A stretch of DNA of 64,000 bases from Plantago major (lineage: Eukaryota > Streptophyta > Magnoliopsida > Lamiales > Plantaginaceae). Shown here one piece after another: positions 10,856 through 21,193 of the stretch; position 1 is the first letter of the stretch; the number at the start of each line of letters is the position of its first letter. Under the pieces are notes generated by a model. That model saw only the letters and a program-made list of their open reading frames with translations. It had not been told where the DNA came from and ran no database searches. The stretch is taken from assembly GCA_026545765.1 (NCBI GenBank), contig CM048844.1, positions 58,624,932 through 58,688,931 on the forward strand, in the 5' to 3' direction. A program made the translations under genes and the position numbers.

Positions 10856-12065
10856 AATGATCCTTGGATACCTCGTGATGATAATTTTCAGCCAATCACT
10901 CCTAACCATTTCAATTAAGTTGGCTGTCCTATTTCTGCATTTCTGGATCACCCACGGGCATTGAATGTTGATCTGCTATGCGCACTTTTGGGAAATAGAT
11001 GTGCAGGAAATACTTCAAATACAACCCTCTAATCTGCAGGATGTTCGAGTTTGGCACTATTCCAAGAGCGGATTTTACTCAGTCCGGACCGCTTATTATT
11101 TGGCACGGCAGCAGGGACAGGAGTCTGCTGTAGCTGATATAGGCACTTCGAGTTCGATTAAGGACAATTGGGATTGGGTGTGGAGTCTTCAAATACCAAA
11201 CAAGATTAAATTTTTTTTGTGGAGAGCTTTGAGTAATGCATTACCGGTTCATACTGTGTTAGGGAGGCGGGGTATTGTAGTTGAGGAGATTTGTCCAGTT
11301 TGTAAAATGCACCCGGAAACTATCCTACATAGTCTGAAAAATTGTGATTATGCTAGGTTATTTTGGGCCATGTCTAGTATGCCTGTTTTTGTGCCTTCTG
11401 CTGCCTCCTTATCTTTTATTGAATGGATACAACAGGTACGGCTCCTTCTCACCAAGGATCAGATGGTGATTTTTGTGATGTCTTGTTGGTCGATTTGGAG
11501 TAATCGGAATAAAGTCACCCATGACGAAGCTGGATATGATGCCCAAGAAGCGTTCTGGTTTGTTGCACGATATATAGAGAGGTTCCGGGAAGCACAAACT
11601 ATGTACTCCAGCCCCAGACCGCCTGATGACTCAGATCAGTGGTAGCCGCCGCCATCAAGATACTGGAAGGTGAATTACGACACGTCATTTCGGGCTTTCA
11701 ATTTAACAGCCACCATTGGGATTGCTATACGCAATAGTTCGGGACAGGTCAGTCATTGGAAAAGGATGAATTTTGAGTATGTAGCCGATGTCACAACATC
11801 TGAAGCCATTGCCGTGAAGTGTGCTGTGGAGTTTGCGCATGCCATGGACCTGGACAACACCATTTTTGAAGGGGACTGTGCAGCCGTGGTGCAGGAACTA
11901 AATGGCACTGATGCATCTCTTTCAGCAATTGGAAATTTAATTCATGAAGCCAAGTCTCTAGCGTTTTATTTTCACTCTGTTTCGTTTGTTTTGGTTAGAC
12001 GTTGTAAGAATAAGATCGCACATTGTTTGGCTACTTTGCTAGGACCTGACAATTTTGGCTTCTGA
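10856..12065 (+). pseudogene. LINE zf-RVT region and RNase H domain
   Basis: From 10965 the frame contains the region called zf-RVT, with WSLQIPNKIKFFLWRAL near 11190 and a CPVCKMHPETILHSLKNC Cys/His pattern near 11293-11345. A TAG at 11643-11645 separates it from the RNase H domain (11670-12065). That domain has NYDTSF, EAIAVKCAVEFA and FEGDCAAVV, in line with the RVT_3 type of RNase H. It ends at 12063-12065 and a short 3' UTR leads to the poly-A tail. Confidence 0.88.
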
Positions 12066-12159
12066 TATTCCTGCTATGTAACCTGTATGTATTATGATTT
12101 GATGATTAATGAAATCTTTCTTCTCAAAAAAAAAAAAAAAAGACTTGAGAGAGTATTGA

Positions 12160-12341
12160 GTTAATTATTTCACGAATTAAATTTTATTTACATTTTGTGT
12201 TCTTGTAGATAGTGTACTTGGGTCCAGAAAGTAATAAAACAAAATATTTACAGTTTGACCTCAACTCATATCACGTGCAATCCATATGTGTAATTAAATA
12301 AACTTGCCAAAGCCTATCGGGTCCCAAAAATTTCATTACCT

Positions 12342-12345
<4 letters not shown>
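12160..12345. other. Host sequence after the LINE
   Basis: AT-rich DNA without a gene; it continues the pre-insertion target sequence. Confidence 0.5.

Positions 12346-12426
<81 letters not shown>
12346..12426. repeat. TA microsatellite
   Basis: About 40 uninterrupted TA units. The Tyr/Ile-repeat ORFs crossing it on both strands are artefacts of the repeat. Confidence 0.98.
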
Positions 12427-12428
<2 letters not shown>

Positions 12429-13480
12429 TTGCAAATTTCAATTGTCTATCCCCACTCCCCAATCCGATTACCCAATCTGCAATGAAACCAAGACCAGGCT
12501 TCGGCGAAGCCATCTCCGCCTCTGATTCTTCAACAAAGCCACCGTCGTCTCTTCCACATCAACCGAGCCACCACCCATCAGCCACCCTCCATTCAGGCCG
12601 ATTCTTCATCCGAAATTTCGCCACTGCCAAATTTGAAAGCAACACCGATCATGTATATGTGCAAATTGAGGATTCTTTTAGTTCCTCGATTCCTTGCAAA
12701 TTTCATGGCCTTATCGATCCAAAAGTCGATTCGCCTATTTGAAATTCAATCTATCACTCTCTCAAATGAGGAATCTTGAGAAAATCAATTTGTCGGTACT
12801 TCAAAGAAAGAAGTTCGTTTTAACACGATCCCTACTCATTTTCTATGTTTCTCGAAGAAATTTGGATTTTCAAATGAATCGATCAAATTGTAAGTGTCGG
12901 ATTTGCTCAAGCTCTGAACATGCCAATATTCTGTAAGATATATATATCCCCAATTTTCTCATCATGTTTGGTAATTTCACTTTCTGCGATTTGGATTCTG
13001 CATTTGGATTTCATACCCTTATCTCTGTTTATCTTTTGTCGATTGATCACACGATTCAGAAATGAGTTGAAAATCAGTGATGGGTTGAATGTCCTATCAT
13101 AATAATACTTTTGTTACCTTGTGACTGAGATTAGATGTGCTTTTCAGTTTATAATTCCACCTTTCTTGTCTCATTTGCTCCCAACTTTTGGTTTCCTATT
13201 CAATATTGATCTGTGTTGTTGCTCCAGGGGTCTTTTCCATGTAGTTCTATTCCAATTTATTTTGTTTCCAGTTGACTTCAAAACTAATGGAGTAGTGAAA
13301 TTATGACTCTTAATGTTCACATCATTGCATCACAGTTTCATCGACTTGAAAATAATATTAGATTCCACAGGAGTATCCATGTTTCGTGTTGCCGTTTGAG
13401 ATCTGCTTTCTATGAGAAAACACAGTACTAACCATGTGATCACACCTTTTTCATTTTTATTTTTTTTTGAGTCGTGATAT
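12427..13480 (+). other. Possible 5' exon of an unidentified gene
   Basis: An ATG at 12482 opens 86 codons with an N-terminus rich in Ser, Pro and His ([15 protein letters not shown]). The start of this frame is less AT-rich than its surroundings. The N-terminus could be a transit peptide, but that is only an impression. Downstream DNA to 13480 is T-rich and could be an intron. No homolog is recognised, so this may be a gene fragment or chance. Confidence 0.25.
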
Positions 13481-14330
13481 TTGTTTGCAGGACAAGCTCA
13501 TTAATGGCAATAATGATGGAGCTGTTCTCACTTCTACTGGACTTGCAGATGTGGAAAAATGCATAACTCGCCAAGATGGCGTTGAGAAATCATCTGATGG
13601 ATTGAAGAGTGTACATGTTCAGAAGTTTTGAGCAGCTCATTAGGGGTCCATGGTAATTGAATAAACTGCCAACTGTGCTATAGTAGCATTCTTAATTTAC
13701 TACTGCCATTTATAGAATTAAGTGTTCCAAGTTGAGCATTTAATCTTCAACTACAATAACCAACCATATTTTATTTCACCTCATCCAAACTCCTGAATAA
13801 ATACACTACATTTATTATTTTATTTCTTTTGTTTATGCAGAAGTTGGACTGGATATGCTGCTTAGAAGTGCATTCTTCCACATTCTGGAAATGTAAAAAA
13901 GGAGGTTGCTGCTAAAACTATGCCTGAAGCTACTGAGCATGTCACCAGAAGTAGAACCTCAGATAAACATCAAAATCTCAGAGTTGCTTTCGCAGGCTAG
14001 CTACAATTAATTTGCCACCACTGACGAAGCTTGGTCAGTCCACTTCAGTTCTCAATTTAACTTTCTTAATGTTTTTATTATTTTTTCCTTCCATTTTTAT
14101 TGAATTGTACTTCCAGATAAATAGAAGAAGTGTTAGGATTGTATTTGATTGTTGATTTCATTATAATTACATTGTGGTGGCAGGAAAGCGAAGAATTACT
14201 ATGCTGGCAATGCAAACCATAGACTTTATAGAATTTTCACTAATCACTATATCGGCAAAATGTCGACCGAGCCCAAGTTTGATCATATTGGTTTGTCTGA
14301 GAAACAAAGGTATGGTTTACACATACTAGG
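13481..14330 (+). other. Possible exons of the same unidentified gene
   Basis: Three short open stretches follow acceptor-like sites: TTTGCAG at about 13490 (leading to DKLINGNNDGAVLTS), ATGCAG at about 13842, and GGCAG near 14183. The last reads KNYYAGNANHRLYRIF and ends before a donor-like AGGTATGG at about 14309. The pattern resembles small plant exons separated by T-rich introns, but frames do not join cleanly and stops occur. It may be a decayed gene. The product is unknown. Confidence 0.2.
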
Positions 14331-14505
14331 TAGAATAGTTATCTATATGAAGATCAGGTTGTGCGTAATTAATTTATTCTCCATTCTGGTCCTTGAATGA
14401 ATGTGTGGAAGAGTATATAAACATAATAGTTTGGCATCTACATTCTTAATTTTGAGGTAACTGGAGCTTTTGCATATCCGGCCTTAATTTTGAGGTAATT
14501 TTCTG

Positions 14506-14510
<5 letters not shown>

Positions 14511-14601
<91 letters not shown>
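14511..14601. repeat. AT microsatellite
   Basis: A run of AT dinucleotides with one interruption near 14537. Confidence 0.97.
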
Positions 14602-14602
<1 letters not shown>

Positions 14603-14604
14603 CA

Positions 14605-14841
14605 AAGTCTAATGAGAGACGGTATCTGTATAACTTATCAAGAGACAAACTATGTTATCAATAAAACCATTAATGTTATTAATCAAAACGTGTATATTGT
14701 TAACGAAATAAGTCATGTTATAATATGAAAAAATACCAAAGTTGAGAACATAGGTGTTTTGATTAATAACATCGATAATTTTCTTGAAAATATAGATCTA
14801 TCTCTATATAAATTATCTAGAGACCATCTCTCAGGAGACTT
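14605..14841. mobile_element. MITE with AAGTCT...GAGACGG termini
   Basis: The ends AAGTCTAATGAGAGACGGT and ACCATCTCTCAGGAGACTT are inverted repeats with a few mismatches. The 237-bp body has no ORF. It contains forms of the TATG-TATCAA and TTGAGAACATAG motifs also seen at 360-2440. It is flanked by AT repeats on both sides, so any TA target duplication is hidden. Confidence 0.65.

Positions 14842-14842
<1 letters not shown>

Positions 14843-14918
<76 letters not shown>
14843..14918. repeat. CT then AT microsatellite
   Basis: About 14 CT units run directly into about 24 AT units, immediately next to the right end of the MITE. Confidence 0.97.
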
Positions 14919-14923
<5 letters not shown>

Positions 14924-15975
14924 TGTGCCAGGTAACGGAATGAAAACAATGTGCGGTTTCATTTAGTCTTTAGTTCAGGAATCACAATAGAAACATCGAG
15001 TAGCTGCACGAACTTCCGAGCTGAGCAACGTGGCTTGTTGAGTTAAATGTGATACTACTGCTGGTGGTCGGGAAAAGGATGGGGTTTGGAGTAATTGTTT
15101 GTGATGATATCCGAGAATATCGTTCTGTGACCTAAATCTTTTAGCGTGGAAAGATTAATTGTTGCAGAATCTGTAGAATTTACCGCAACAAGAACAAGAC
15201 TACTTATGGATATGCTGATGCATATAATGTGGAACACTGACATGGTAGATGGTTCCTTAAGGATGAATAATGTCAATTGAAAAGTTCTATGCTAACTTTC
15301 CATTAAATAATATTATCATATCAATGTGGGAAGAAAAATATGTAGTTTTCTGTTTCAAACAAAATTGTCGGTTATCTATGATTCTCTATAGGGCTGCAAT
15401 AAGTTATTCTATCACTTCAAAAAGAATGTTTGTGTTGTTTAGTTATTGGTATATAAATAATAAATTAGATGTAGCTAAACTTGTGATGTAGATTATTTTA
15501 AATGCTAAGGAGCTTGATATATGCCCAAATGGTTCGTTTGATTTCCATGCTTTCATATTCCTGAACTCGGATCTTCTCCGGTCGATGTTTATATTGCCAT
15601 TTATTTCGAAAAAAGACGTCTCCAGTTGTTGCTGGCTTATGTATATCATATGGCTTGGAGGAGTTGGCGAGTGGTTTTGGTTCAAGATCCAATAGTAACT
15701 GAAGTTCCCCAACTCAATGTGTGATGTACAAAATTTTATATACATGAATTTTGACGATGTCATTCTGCAATGTGATTGTTATTCTTACACCAAAGCAACT
15801 CGGTGTGTTGTTCACATGGCCATAAAAAAATAGTTTATTTAGCTTTTACTTTAGCTTACATAATCTTTTGTGCAATCCAGATTGGAGAAAGAAGTATCGA
15901 TTTGCTGATAGGGTTGTAAAAGGTAAAGAATTAAAGTGATCACAGGACATGGATGTTTATGTATGTTCTTAACTC
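14919..15975. other. Stretch without recognisable gene
   Basis: Small ORFs exist on both strands (for example minus strand 15498-15692), but none has a recognisable domain or convincing exon borders. Confidence 0.4.
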
Positions 15976-16190
15976 TTATTGTTTGGATGCCCATGTTGAT
16001 GAAGATAGATTCATCTCATTTATATTCATTCTTAAACATATATCCATTTGCTCAGATCGATTCTCATATTCCAAATTGTTTTCATAAAGTGAAGGCACAT
16101 GTTCATTTTCCTGTTCTGCTTTCATAGCTGCCTTGCTAGTTTCTTCAATAGCAAATGCTTTGAGCGACTCAACATCCCTAGTACCTGCAG
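15976..16190 (-). other. Possible terminal exon, product unknown
   Basis: On the minus strand an acceptor-like AAATCTGCAG at about 16185 opens a frame of about 70 residues that ends at 15976. It is rich in Glu, Lys, Ala and Met (for example EETSKAAMKAEQENEHVP) and probably helical. No family was recognised. Composition and the splice-like border make it slightly more plausible than other small ORFs in this gap. Confidence 0.25.
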
Positions 16191-16233
16191 ATTTAGTTTT
16201 CATAAGCAAGTTATATTCAATATCAGTAAACAA

Positions 16234-17043
16234 AAGAAATGTCTCAGTACATAGCTGAGAACATTATAGATCTCTTTAAGCTGAGTATATTATAGAGGAA
16301 ATTAATAAATTATGTTAGTACAGTAAAGAAATTCCTAACTATTTATCCAGTCAAGTTGACATGCTCAGGACATGAGCATCGACATGCATATTAACCATAA
16401 TGTAATGACTATCTTGATCAATCAGATATTGTTTATATTAAGGAATATTCTAGAGATCACTAATTGTTGGGGTTATTACATATACCCCTGTTAGATAGGG
16501 GCATTTCATCTAAGGGCCACTTTGTTCAATAATAACATCCAAGTCCAAAAAGTTGAGAATCCGTTGACCAGCTTATAAGCTGAAATGAATTATGGGACAA
16601 ACAAAAATCACCTCAGTTGTAGTCTTTACCTTTTTACCTTTCTAGGTTAAATTTCATTTGCCAAAAAACGGCCCACACCTGCCAAAACCAAACCTCTCCG
16701 TCTTCTCTTCGTCTTCTTCACTCAACCACCATTAACGAGCTAAAATCATCCCTTAATCATCGAAAATCAAACTATAATCGGCCATTATAGCACGTATAAC
16801 ATCGAATTCCGGCGTATTCTCACATGTTCGCGGATATATTTCGGCACTGTGAGGTAGGGTTTTTTGTTCATACATGTACAGGTTCAATTTTGTTGTTAGT
16901 TTTTGTGTTATTCATGTACATATTCATCTAAGTACCCACAATTTTGTGTCTGATTTGAGTGGATTGTATCGTAGTTCAATACGCAGTTTATAGCTAGGGT
17001 TGTACTGCTTAATATTATTCTGTTTATATGTGTGTTTTGATGC
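16234..17043. other. Leader-like flank of the Mutator relic
   Basis: No gene. The part at 16640-17040 has Ser/Pro codons and T-rich segments like the 5' leader of a plant Mutator-like element, but a terminal inverted repeat could not be paired. Confidence 0.35.
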
Positions 17044-17613
17044 TTGTTACGGTTTCATTGGGGGCAAAATTTAACATCAGACTTCACCTGGGTAGGGAGG
17101 AATTCATGTTGGTCGACGTTGGCAAAATTTAACATCAGACTTCACCTGGGTAGGGAGGAATTCATACTGGTCGACGTTGATTCTTCAAGGTACACACATG
17201 CCAAACTTATGAAGGATGTTGATGCTATATTAGAACGTGTGGAAAGTAGGGGTTCTCTGTTTTTTACAAAGGTGGCTTATGTTGAGAATTCTTTTGAGGC
17301 AATAGATGTTATAGATGATGCAACTGTGAGGTTGATATTTGAGAGAAATATGCAAGGACTAGAAGTAGAGTTTCATTTAACTACATTTGATGTTGAACCT
17401 TTAGCTATTGATATGTCTTGTTCCGAAAAATTCAAAAGCTTTGTTAATAGTGATGTTGATGTAGAGTATGTACCTGGGGCTTCTTTCTCCAATGTCAGAA
17501 TGCAAAGAATCTTTCCTGTAGCTTGGGCAATAGTTGAGTCAGAATGCAAAGAATCCTGGGGATTCTTTCTCCAATGTCTTGAAAGATTCTTAGGACCATG
17601 GGACAATAGTTGA
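17044..17613 (+). pseudogene. Mutator-like (MULE) transposase relic, internally deleted
   Basis: The reading frame has an N-terminal part typical of plant MuDR-like proteins, with VEFHLTTFDVEPLAIDMSC near 17370. It then jumps to FPVAWAIVESECKESWGFFL, which matches the centre of the MULE catalytic domain. The DDE-domain start, the zinc finger and the C-terminus are missing, so several hundred codons were lost between about 17505 and 17510. A 58-bp duplication at the 5' end changes the frame, and a 75-bp duplication truncates the 3' end. The Athila LTR begins 99 bases downstream. Confidence 0.75.
17063..17178 (+). repeat. 58-bp tandem duplication in the MULE relic
   Basis: The unit from GGCAAAATTTAACATC to GGTCGACGTT occurs twice head to tail with two or three mismatches. 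Fifty-eight is not a multiple of three, so the duplication shifts the frame. Confidence 0.93.
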
Positions 17614-17673
17614 GTCAGAATGCAAAGAATCCTGGGGATTCTTTCTCCAATCTCTTTGATTACTTGATTTCTT
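17525..17673 (+). repeat. 75-bp tandem duplication in the MULE relic
   Basis: Two copies run from GGGCAATAGTTGAGTCAG through CTGGGGATTCTTTCTCCAA. A shorter partial copy (TTTCTCCAATGTCAGAATGC) precedes them. Confidence 0.88.
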
Positions 17674-17877
17674 GTTTCATAAATCAATTTTAATTGTCAT
17701 TGATGCATTACTGATGAGACAATATTCTAACGTCTCATTTAGTCTTTTTTAGCGATCTTTGTGAGTCTTTGTCTTTAGTTTTGTAGTCTTTTTAGTTCAT
17801 TTTTACGCTTTGGTGTTTTATTTGTGTTTTGTAGAAATCTGTGTCTTTTGAGCCGGTTGAAGACAAGCTGGTTAGCA

Positions 17878-18192
17878 TGGCTCGCCACGGCGAGGAATTC
17901 AGTCCGCCGCGGGGAAATTTTACGAGCTTGGCATTGGATTTTCCATCATGGCTCGCCGCGGCGAGGAAATCAGTCCGCCGCGGCAAAATTTTACGAGTGA
18001 TCATTTTTTGAGATTAAAGAAGGCTCGCCGCGGCGAAGTAATTGGGCCGCCGCGGTGAGATATTGCGAGTGGAGCCTATGTTTTGATGAAAGATGCACGC
18101 CGAGGTGAGATTTTACGAGCTGGATATACAGTGCGATTAAGAGGCTGGCCGCGGCGAGCTATTTCTTCCGCCGCGGCGAGCGACGCAGAATT
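17878..18192 (+). repeat. CGCCGCGG palindromic boxes in the LTR
   Basis: At least eight copies of a GC-rich palindrome close to CTCGCCGCGGCGAG occur here. They are often paired with a TTTTACGAG motif at about 40-60-base intervals. They contrast sharply with the AT-rich surroundings. The equivalent part of the second LTR (24597-24840) keeps only decayed forms. Confidence 0.8.
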
Positions 18193-18635
18193 AATTTCAA
18201 TTTCCTTATTAGATTAGGTTTTTGATTCCTTCTCAGTCATACTTCTTTTAACCTAGTTTTGAGAAAAGCTCCAAGAGCAATACATTGACATTGAGACATC
18301 TTTGGAGCTTGGTTATTCATTGATTTGATTCATCAGGATTATTGGTATTGATTTCTCAATTACTTTGTTCTTTACAATTCTTTTCATCTATGTTTTATAT
18401 GATTATTACCATGAATCGTTGTATGCAATCATCAATTATGAGTAGCTAAATACCTTTGAATACAGTAGTATGTGAAGATTATGCATATTCGTTCTAGGTT
18501 TGTCAAAGCTCTCATATAGGTTAGTCTCGTATTAAATCTTCGCAAAAACCTTCAATTCGATAAGTCCGTATTGAATCCTCTAAATTGTTCATGTTTAAGG
18601 ATCGTGATTGACGACTCACAATTTCTCTGAAGATA

Positions 18636-18883
18636 TTCTCCATTTCAGAAAAGTGTTACATTTTATTATTCTATTAATTGTCTCGCGCTTGACTAATTTA
18701 CTCTTAAACGATATTAATAAATAAATTATTAAAATTATATAATGAAAATTTAGTAATTAAATTTTTATTATATGATTTTATTATATTATTTACTATTATC
18801 GTTTATGAGTCATTTGTGGTCAAACTCGAAGACAGTTGACCGGTCAAAGTCAAAATGTAACACTTTCTCTGAAATGGAGGGAG
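18636..18883. mobile_element. Stowaway-like MITE inside the LTR
   Basis: The terminal inverted repeats are TTCTCCATTTCAGAAAAGTG and CACTTTCTCTGAAATGGAGG, continuing to GGAG, with TA on both outer sides (18634-18635, 18884-18885). TA duplications and CTCC-type ends fit the Stowaway (Tc1/mariner) group. The sister LTR has an uninterrupted version at about 25282-25300, so this insertion came after the two LTRs separated. Confidence 0.88.
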
Positions 18884-19220
18884 TATCTTATAAGAACATA
18901 TGGTTGAATCGAATTGATTGATTTTCTGTACAACGATCGTGTGACAAATATGAGTGCTATCCCTAGTTCGAATTAGCACAATTGGATCTTGCTACGGTAT
19001 TCATCTTTCTCTCATTGTTAATCGTTATCTTAGCTTTAGTTGAACTAGTTAGAAGTATAAACAACCCATCAATCAGATTGTTACTCGCAAGTATTTGTTT
19101 ACTCTCACTGCTACATAGCCTGATTAATTCCCTAGAGATCGATCTTGAGTTAGGCTTTAGTCTACAACTACATCTTATTCTCTAATTGCTTTTTAGAGTA
19201 TAATTTGATCTTATCAAATT

Positions 19221-19238
19221 TGGCGTCGCTGCCGGGGA
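19221..19238 (+). other. Primer binding site, tRNA-Asp type
   Basis: TGGCGTCGCTGCCGGGGA lies four bases after the LTR end and is close to the TGGCGCCGTTGCCGGGGA site used by Athila-like elements. Two positions differ. Confidence 0.85.
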
Positions 19239-19368
19239 ATTAATTCCTACTGTAGCTTGTGGGTGTAATATTTTAATTGTTTTTGTTTTACTTACCTGCG
19301 ATTTCTACACTAACAGAAACTATGATTTTTCAAGGTTTTTGATTTTGTAGAAGAACCTTTGCAGGTTT

Positions 19369-20390
19369 ATGCCCGGTACGAGATCGCAAGGAACACCTTT
19401 TAACCTCTAGTACCTGAGATCGATAGACACTACCATCAGCTTCGAAGACAGAACTTAGCCGCTGTTGAAAAGGGTGACGTCAACGAGAATACTCCCAGAG
19501 TCAATGATGCTGTTGAGACCCCTGTGATTACTTATGGTAACTATATGCAGCCCCGTGAAATTAAGGCTGGGGGATCAGCTGTTGTGCTCTCTAGCGAGGC
19601 TAGGAACATGGAGATCAAGTCTCATCACTTCCATGACATGCATAAGTACTATGGGATGGCTAATGAAGATGTTATCCGGTTTCTCAAAGAGTTCGAGGGG
19701 CTGATTTCTAGGATTCGCCATCGTGGGCTCAAGAATCTGCTTCTGATGAGGAAATCAGGAAGAAGGTATTTCCCATATGTATGCAGGATAAAGCAAAGAG
19801 CTGGCTGTTGAATCATCCTGAAGGCTCTCTGGCTACTTGGGATGATCTATACAGAGCCTTTATGAGCAAGTTCTATCCGGCGGAGAAGACCAGGCAGCTT
19901 CGGATTCAGATTGAGAAGTTTATGCAGATGAATGATGAGAGTTTTTACGAGGCCAGGGAGCGATTCCTGAACTTGCTCTCTCAATGCCCTCACCATAGGT
20001 TGAGTGAGATGGATTTATGCTGCAAGTTCTATGAGGGACTCGACTGGGAAGCACAGAACATGGTGGATATGACCGTGGATGGCTCTATTGTTACGGCATC
20101 TCCGGCTGCATTGAATACGGCATTTGAGAAGCTTGCTGCCATCTCCCAGCTTAAGGGAACCAGAGGCCGACCAAGGAGAGCCGAAGTTAAAGCCGTGGAG
20201 CAAACACTGCCCCAAAGATTATCGAATCGTCAAACAGATTAAGGAGATGAGGATGCTTGGCACTATCCCTGCACCAGTGGCTCCGGTTAGCGAGAGGTGT
20301 AATCTGTGTGGTAATTTCGGGCATGGTGCTAGTATGTGTAGACTTCCTGAGATTATGGGGGAGAATAACATAAGACTCTTGGGGACTTAG
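19369..20390 (+). pseudogene. Athila-like gag, unit 1
   Basis: This is the capsid/nucleocapsid gene. Frames starting at 19369 and 19524 join through a frameshift near 19790. The retrotrans_gag core contains DKAKSWLLNHPEGSLATWDD, FMSKFYPAEKTRQLR and ESFYEARERFLNLLSQCPHH. A zinc knuckle CNLCGNFGHGASMC follows near 20298-20340 with the usual C-X2-C-X4-H-X4-C spacing. An early stop (AACCTCTAG) interrupts the first codons. About 400 bases present in unit 2 (26714-27110) are missing here after the zinc knuckle. Confidence 0.85.
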
Positions 20391-21193
20391 TAGGCGCCTT
20401 CCAACAAAGAGAGAAGGGTAAACTCAACGCGACTGTCGAGAATAACATAATACTTGCTGTGGAGGTAGTTTTTGACAAGCCAGGAGTAGTTAAGACTGTT
20501 ATTACGACTTGCACTTGCAACCATGATAAGGCGATTCCCCAAGTTGAGGCAGCACCGGCCCAGGAAGCAAGAAGGGTGATAACATCTAGTCCCGCAATTG
20601 CAGAAGAGAAGGCGAATGCAGGACCAATTCATATGATGCAAAAGGAAGAGAAGAGCATTAGTGATGCAAGCAGTTCCGATTTGGTTGTCGGGATGGGAAG
20701 TTCTTCTGAGGTTACATGTATTATTGATACTGGAGCTGCAGTTAACTTGATGACATTCGAAACTTATGAGGAACTCAACCTGAATGGTCTAGAACCGAGA
20801 AGATGCTTTGTTACCATGGCTAATGGTACTAGAAGAAAATCCATGGGAGTTGTTGAAGATGTCCCAGTAACCGTTGGAGGAGATGTGTTTATGACTGATT
20901 TCGTGGTTGTTGAGTCACCGCAGGTGAAGATCAAAGAGATGGACAAGGACATGCTGCTCCTTGGGCGCCCATTCATCAAGGCTACTCGCATGATTGTCGA
21001 TCTTTATGGCCGTACATGTACTATCCAGGTTCGCAGTGAGAAACACGAGTTACAAGCTGTCACCACATCATATTCTCCCGTACAGGTTGACACCAGGAAT
21101 TACATTGCAGCACACACCGGTCCACTCTACAACTACTCTCGCTCACGAGTGACCATGGGGACAGAGGAGGCTGGTAACCTCAAGCTCAGTTAG
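20391..21193 (+). pseudogene. Athila-like aspartic protease, unit 1
   Basis: A 244-codon frame contains the retropepsin active site CIIDTGAAVNLM near 20718 and the flap/terminal LLLGRPFIKATRM near 20955. These are typical of the gag-pol protease of Ty3 elements. The frame stops at 21191-21193 with no reverse transcriptase, RNase H or integrase after it. The unit has therefore lost most of pol by deletion and cannot move without help. Confidence 0.85.

Larger units (their letters stand above)
6298..12065 (+). pseudogene. LINE ORF2 (endonuclease, reverse transcriptase, RNase H), interrupted
   Basis: ORF2 begins at the ATG of MSCLSWNCQGLGN, the typical first strand of the LINE endonuclease. It is cut at 6404 by the solo LTR and resumes in the same frame at 8145-8149, where the target duplication GATAC lies. 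Stops fall at 8998-9000, 10853-10855 (Trp codon to TGA), about 10917 and 11643-11645. Frameshifts lie near 9490 and 9637. The order endonuclease, reverse transcriptase, zf-RVT, RNase H matches plant L1 elements that carry a C-terminal RNase H. Target-primed reverse transcription would be its role when intact. It is inactive here. Confidence 0.92.
4375..12140 (+). mobile_element. L1-type plant LINE, near full length, inactive, with nested solo LTR
   Basis: The element is bounded by a 19-bp target site duplication (4356-4374 and 12141-12159) and ends in a poly-A run at 12126-12140. Domain order on the plus strand is ORF1 (DUF4283-like plus a zinc knuckle remnant), then ORF2 with an endonuclease/exonuclease/phosphatase fold, reverse transcriptase, a zf-RVT region and a C-terminal RNase H. 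A 1,740-bp solo LTR with its own 5-bp duplication interrupts ORF2, leaving about 6.0 kb of LINE. Several stops and frameshifts show that it is dead. The intact duplication and the presence of the 5' part indicate that it inserted as a full-length or nearly full-length copy. Confidence 0.92.
17712..19216 (+). mobile_element. 5' LTR of Athila-like unit 1
   Basis: The LTR runs from TGATGAGACAATATT to CTTATCA, immediately before a tRNA-Asp-type primer site. It matches the LTR at 24436-25615 along its length, except for a 248-bp MITE (18636-18883) present only here. Without the MITE the LTR is about 1.25 kb. The 5' third carries several CGCCGCGG palindromic boxes. The five bases before it are ATTAC; the matching 3' duplication is lost because the array is truncated on the right. 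Confidence 0.9.

Noticed and set aside
12271..12525. Tyr/Ile repeat proteins on both strands
   Set aside because: They are translations of the TA microsatellite.
18982..19185. Hydrophobic 67-residue ORF, repeated at 25381-25584
   Set aside because: It lies inside the Athila LTR in both copies and looks like a small membrane protein. It precedes the primer site by only a few bases and has no known counterpart, so it is probably just conserved LTR sequence.
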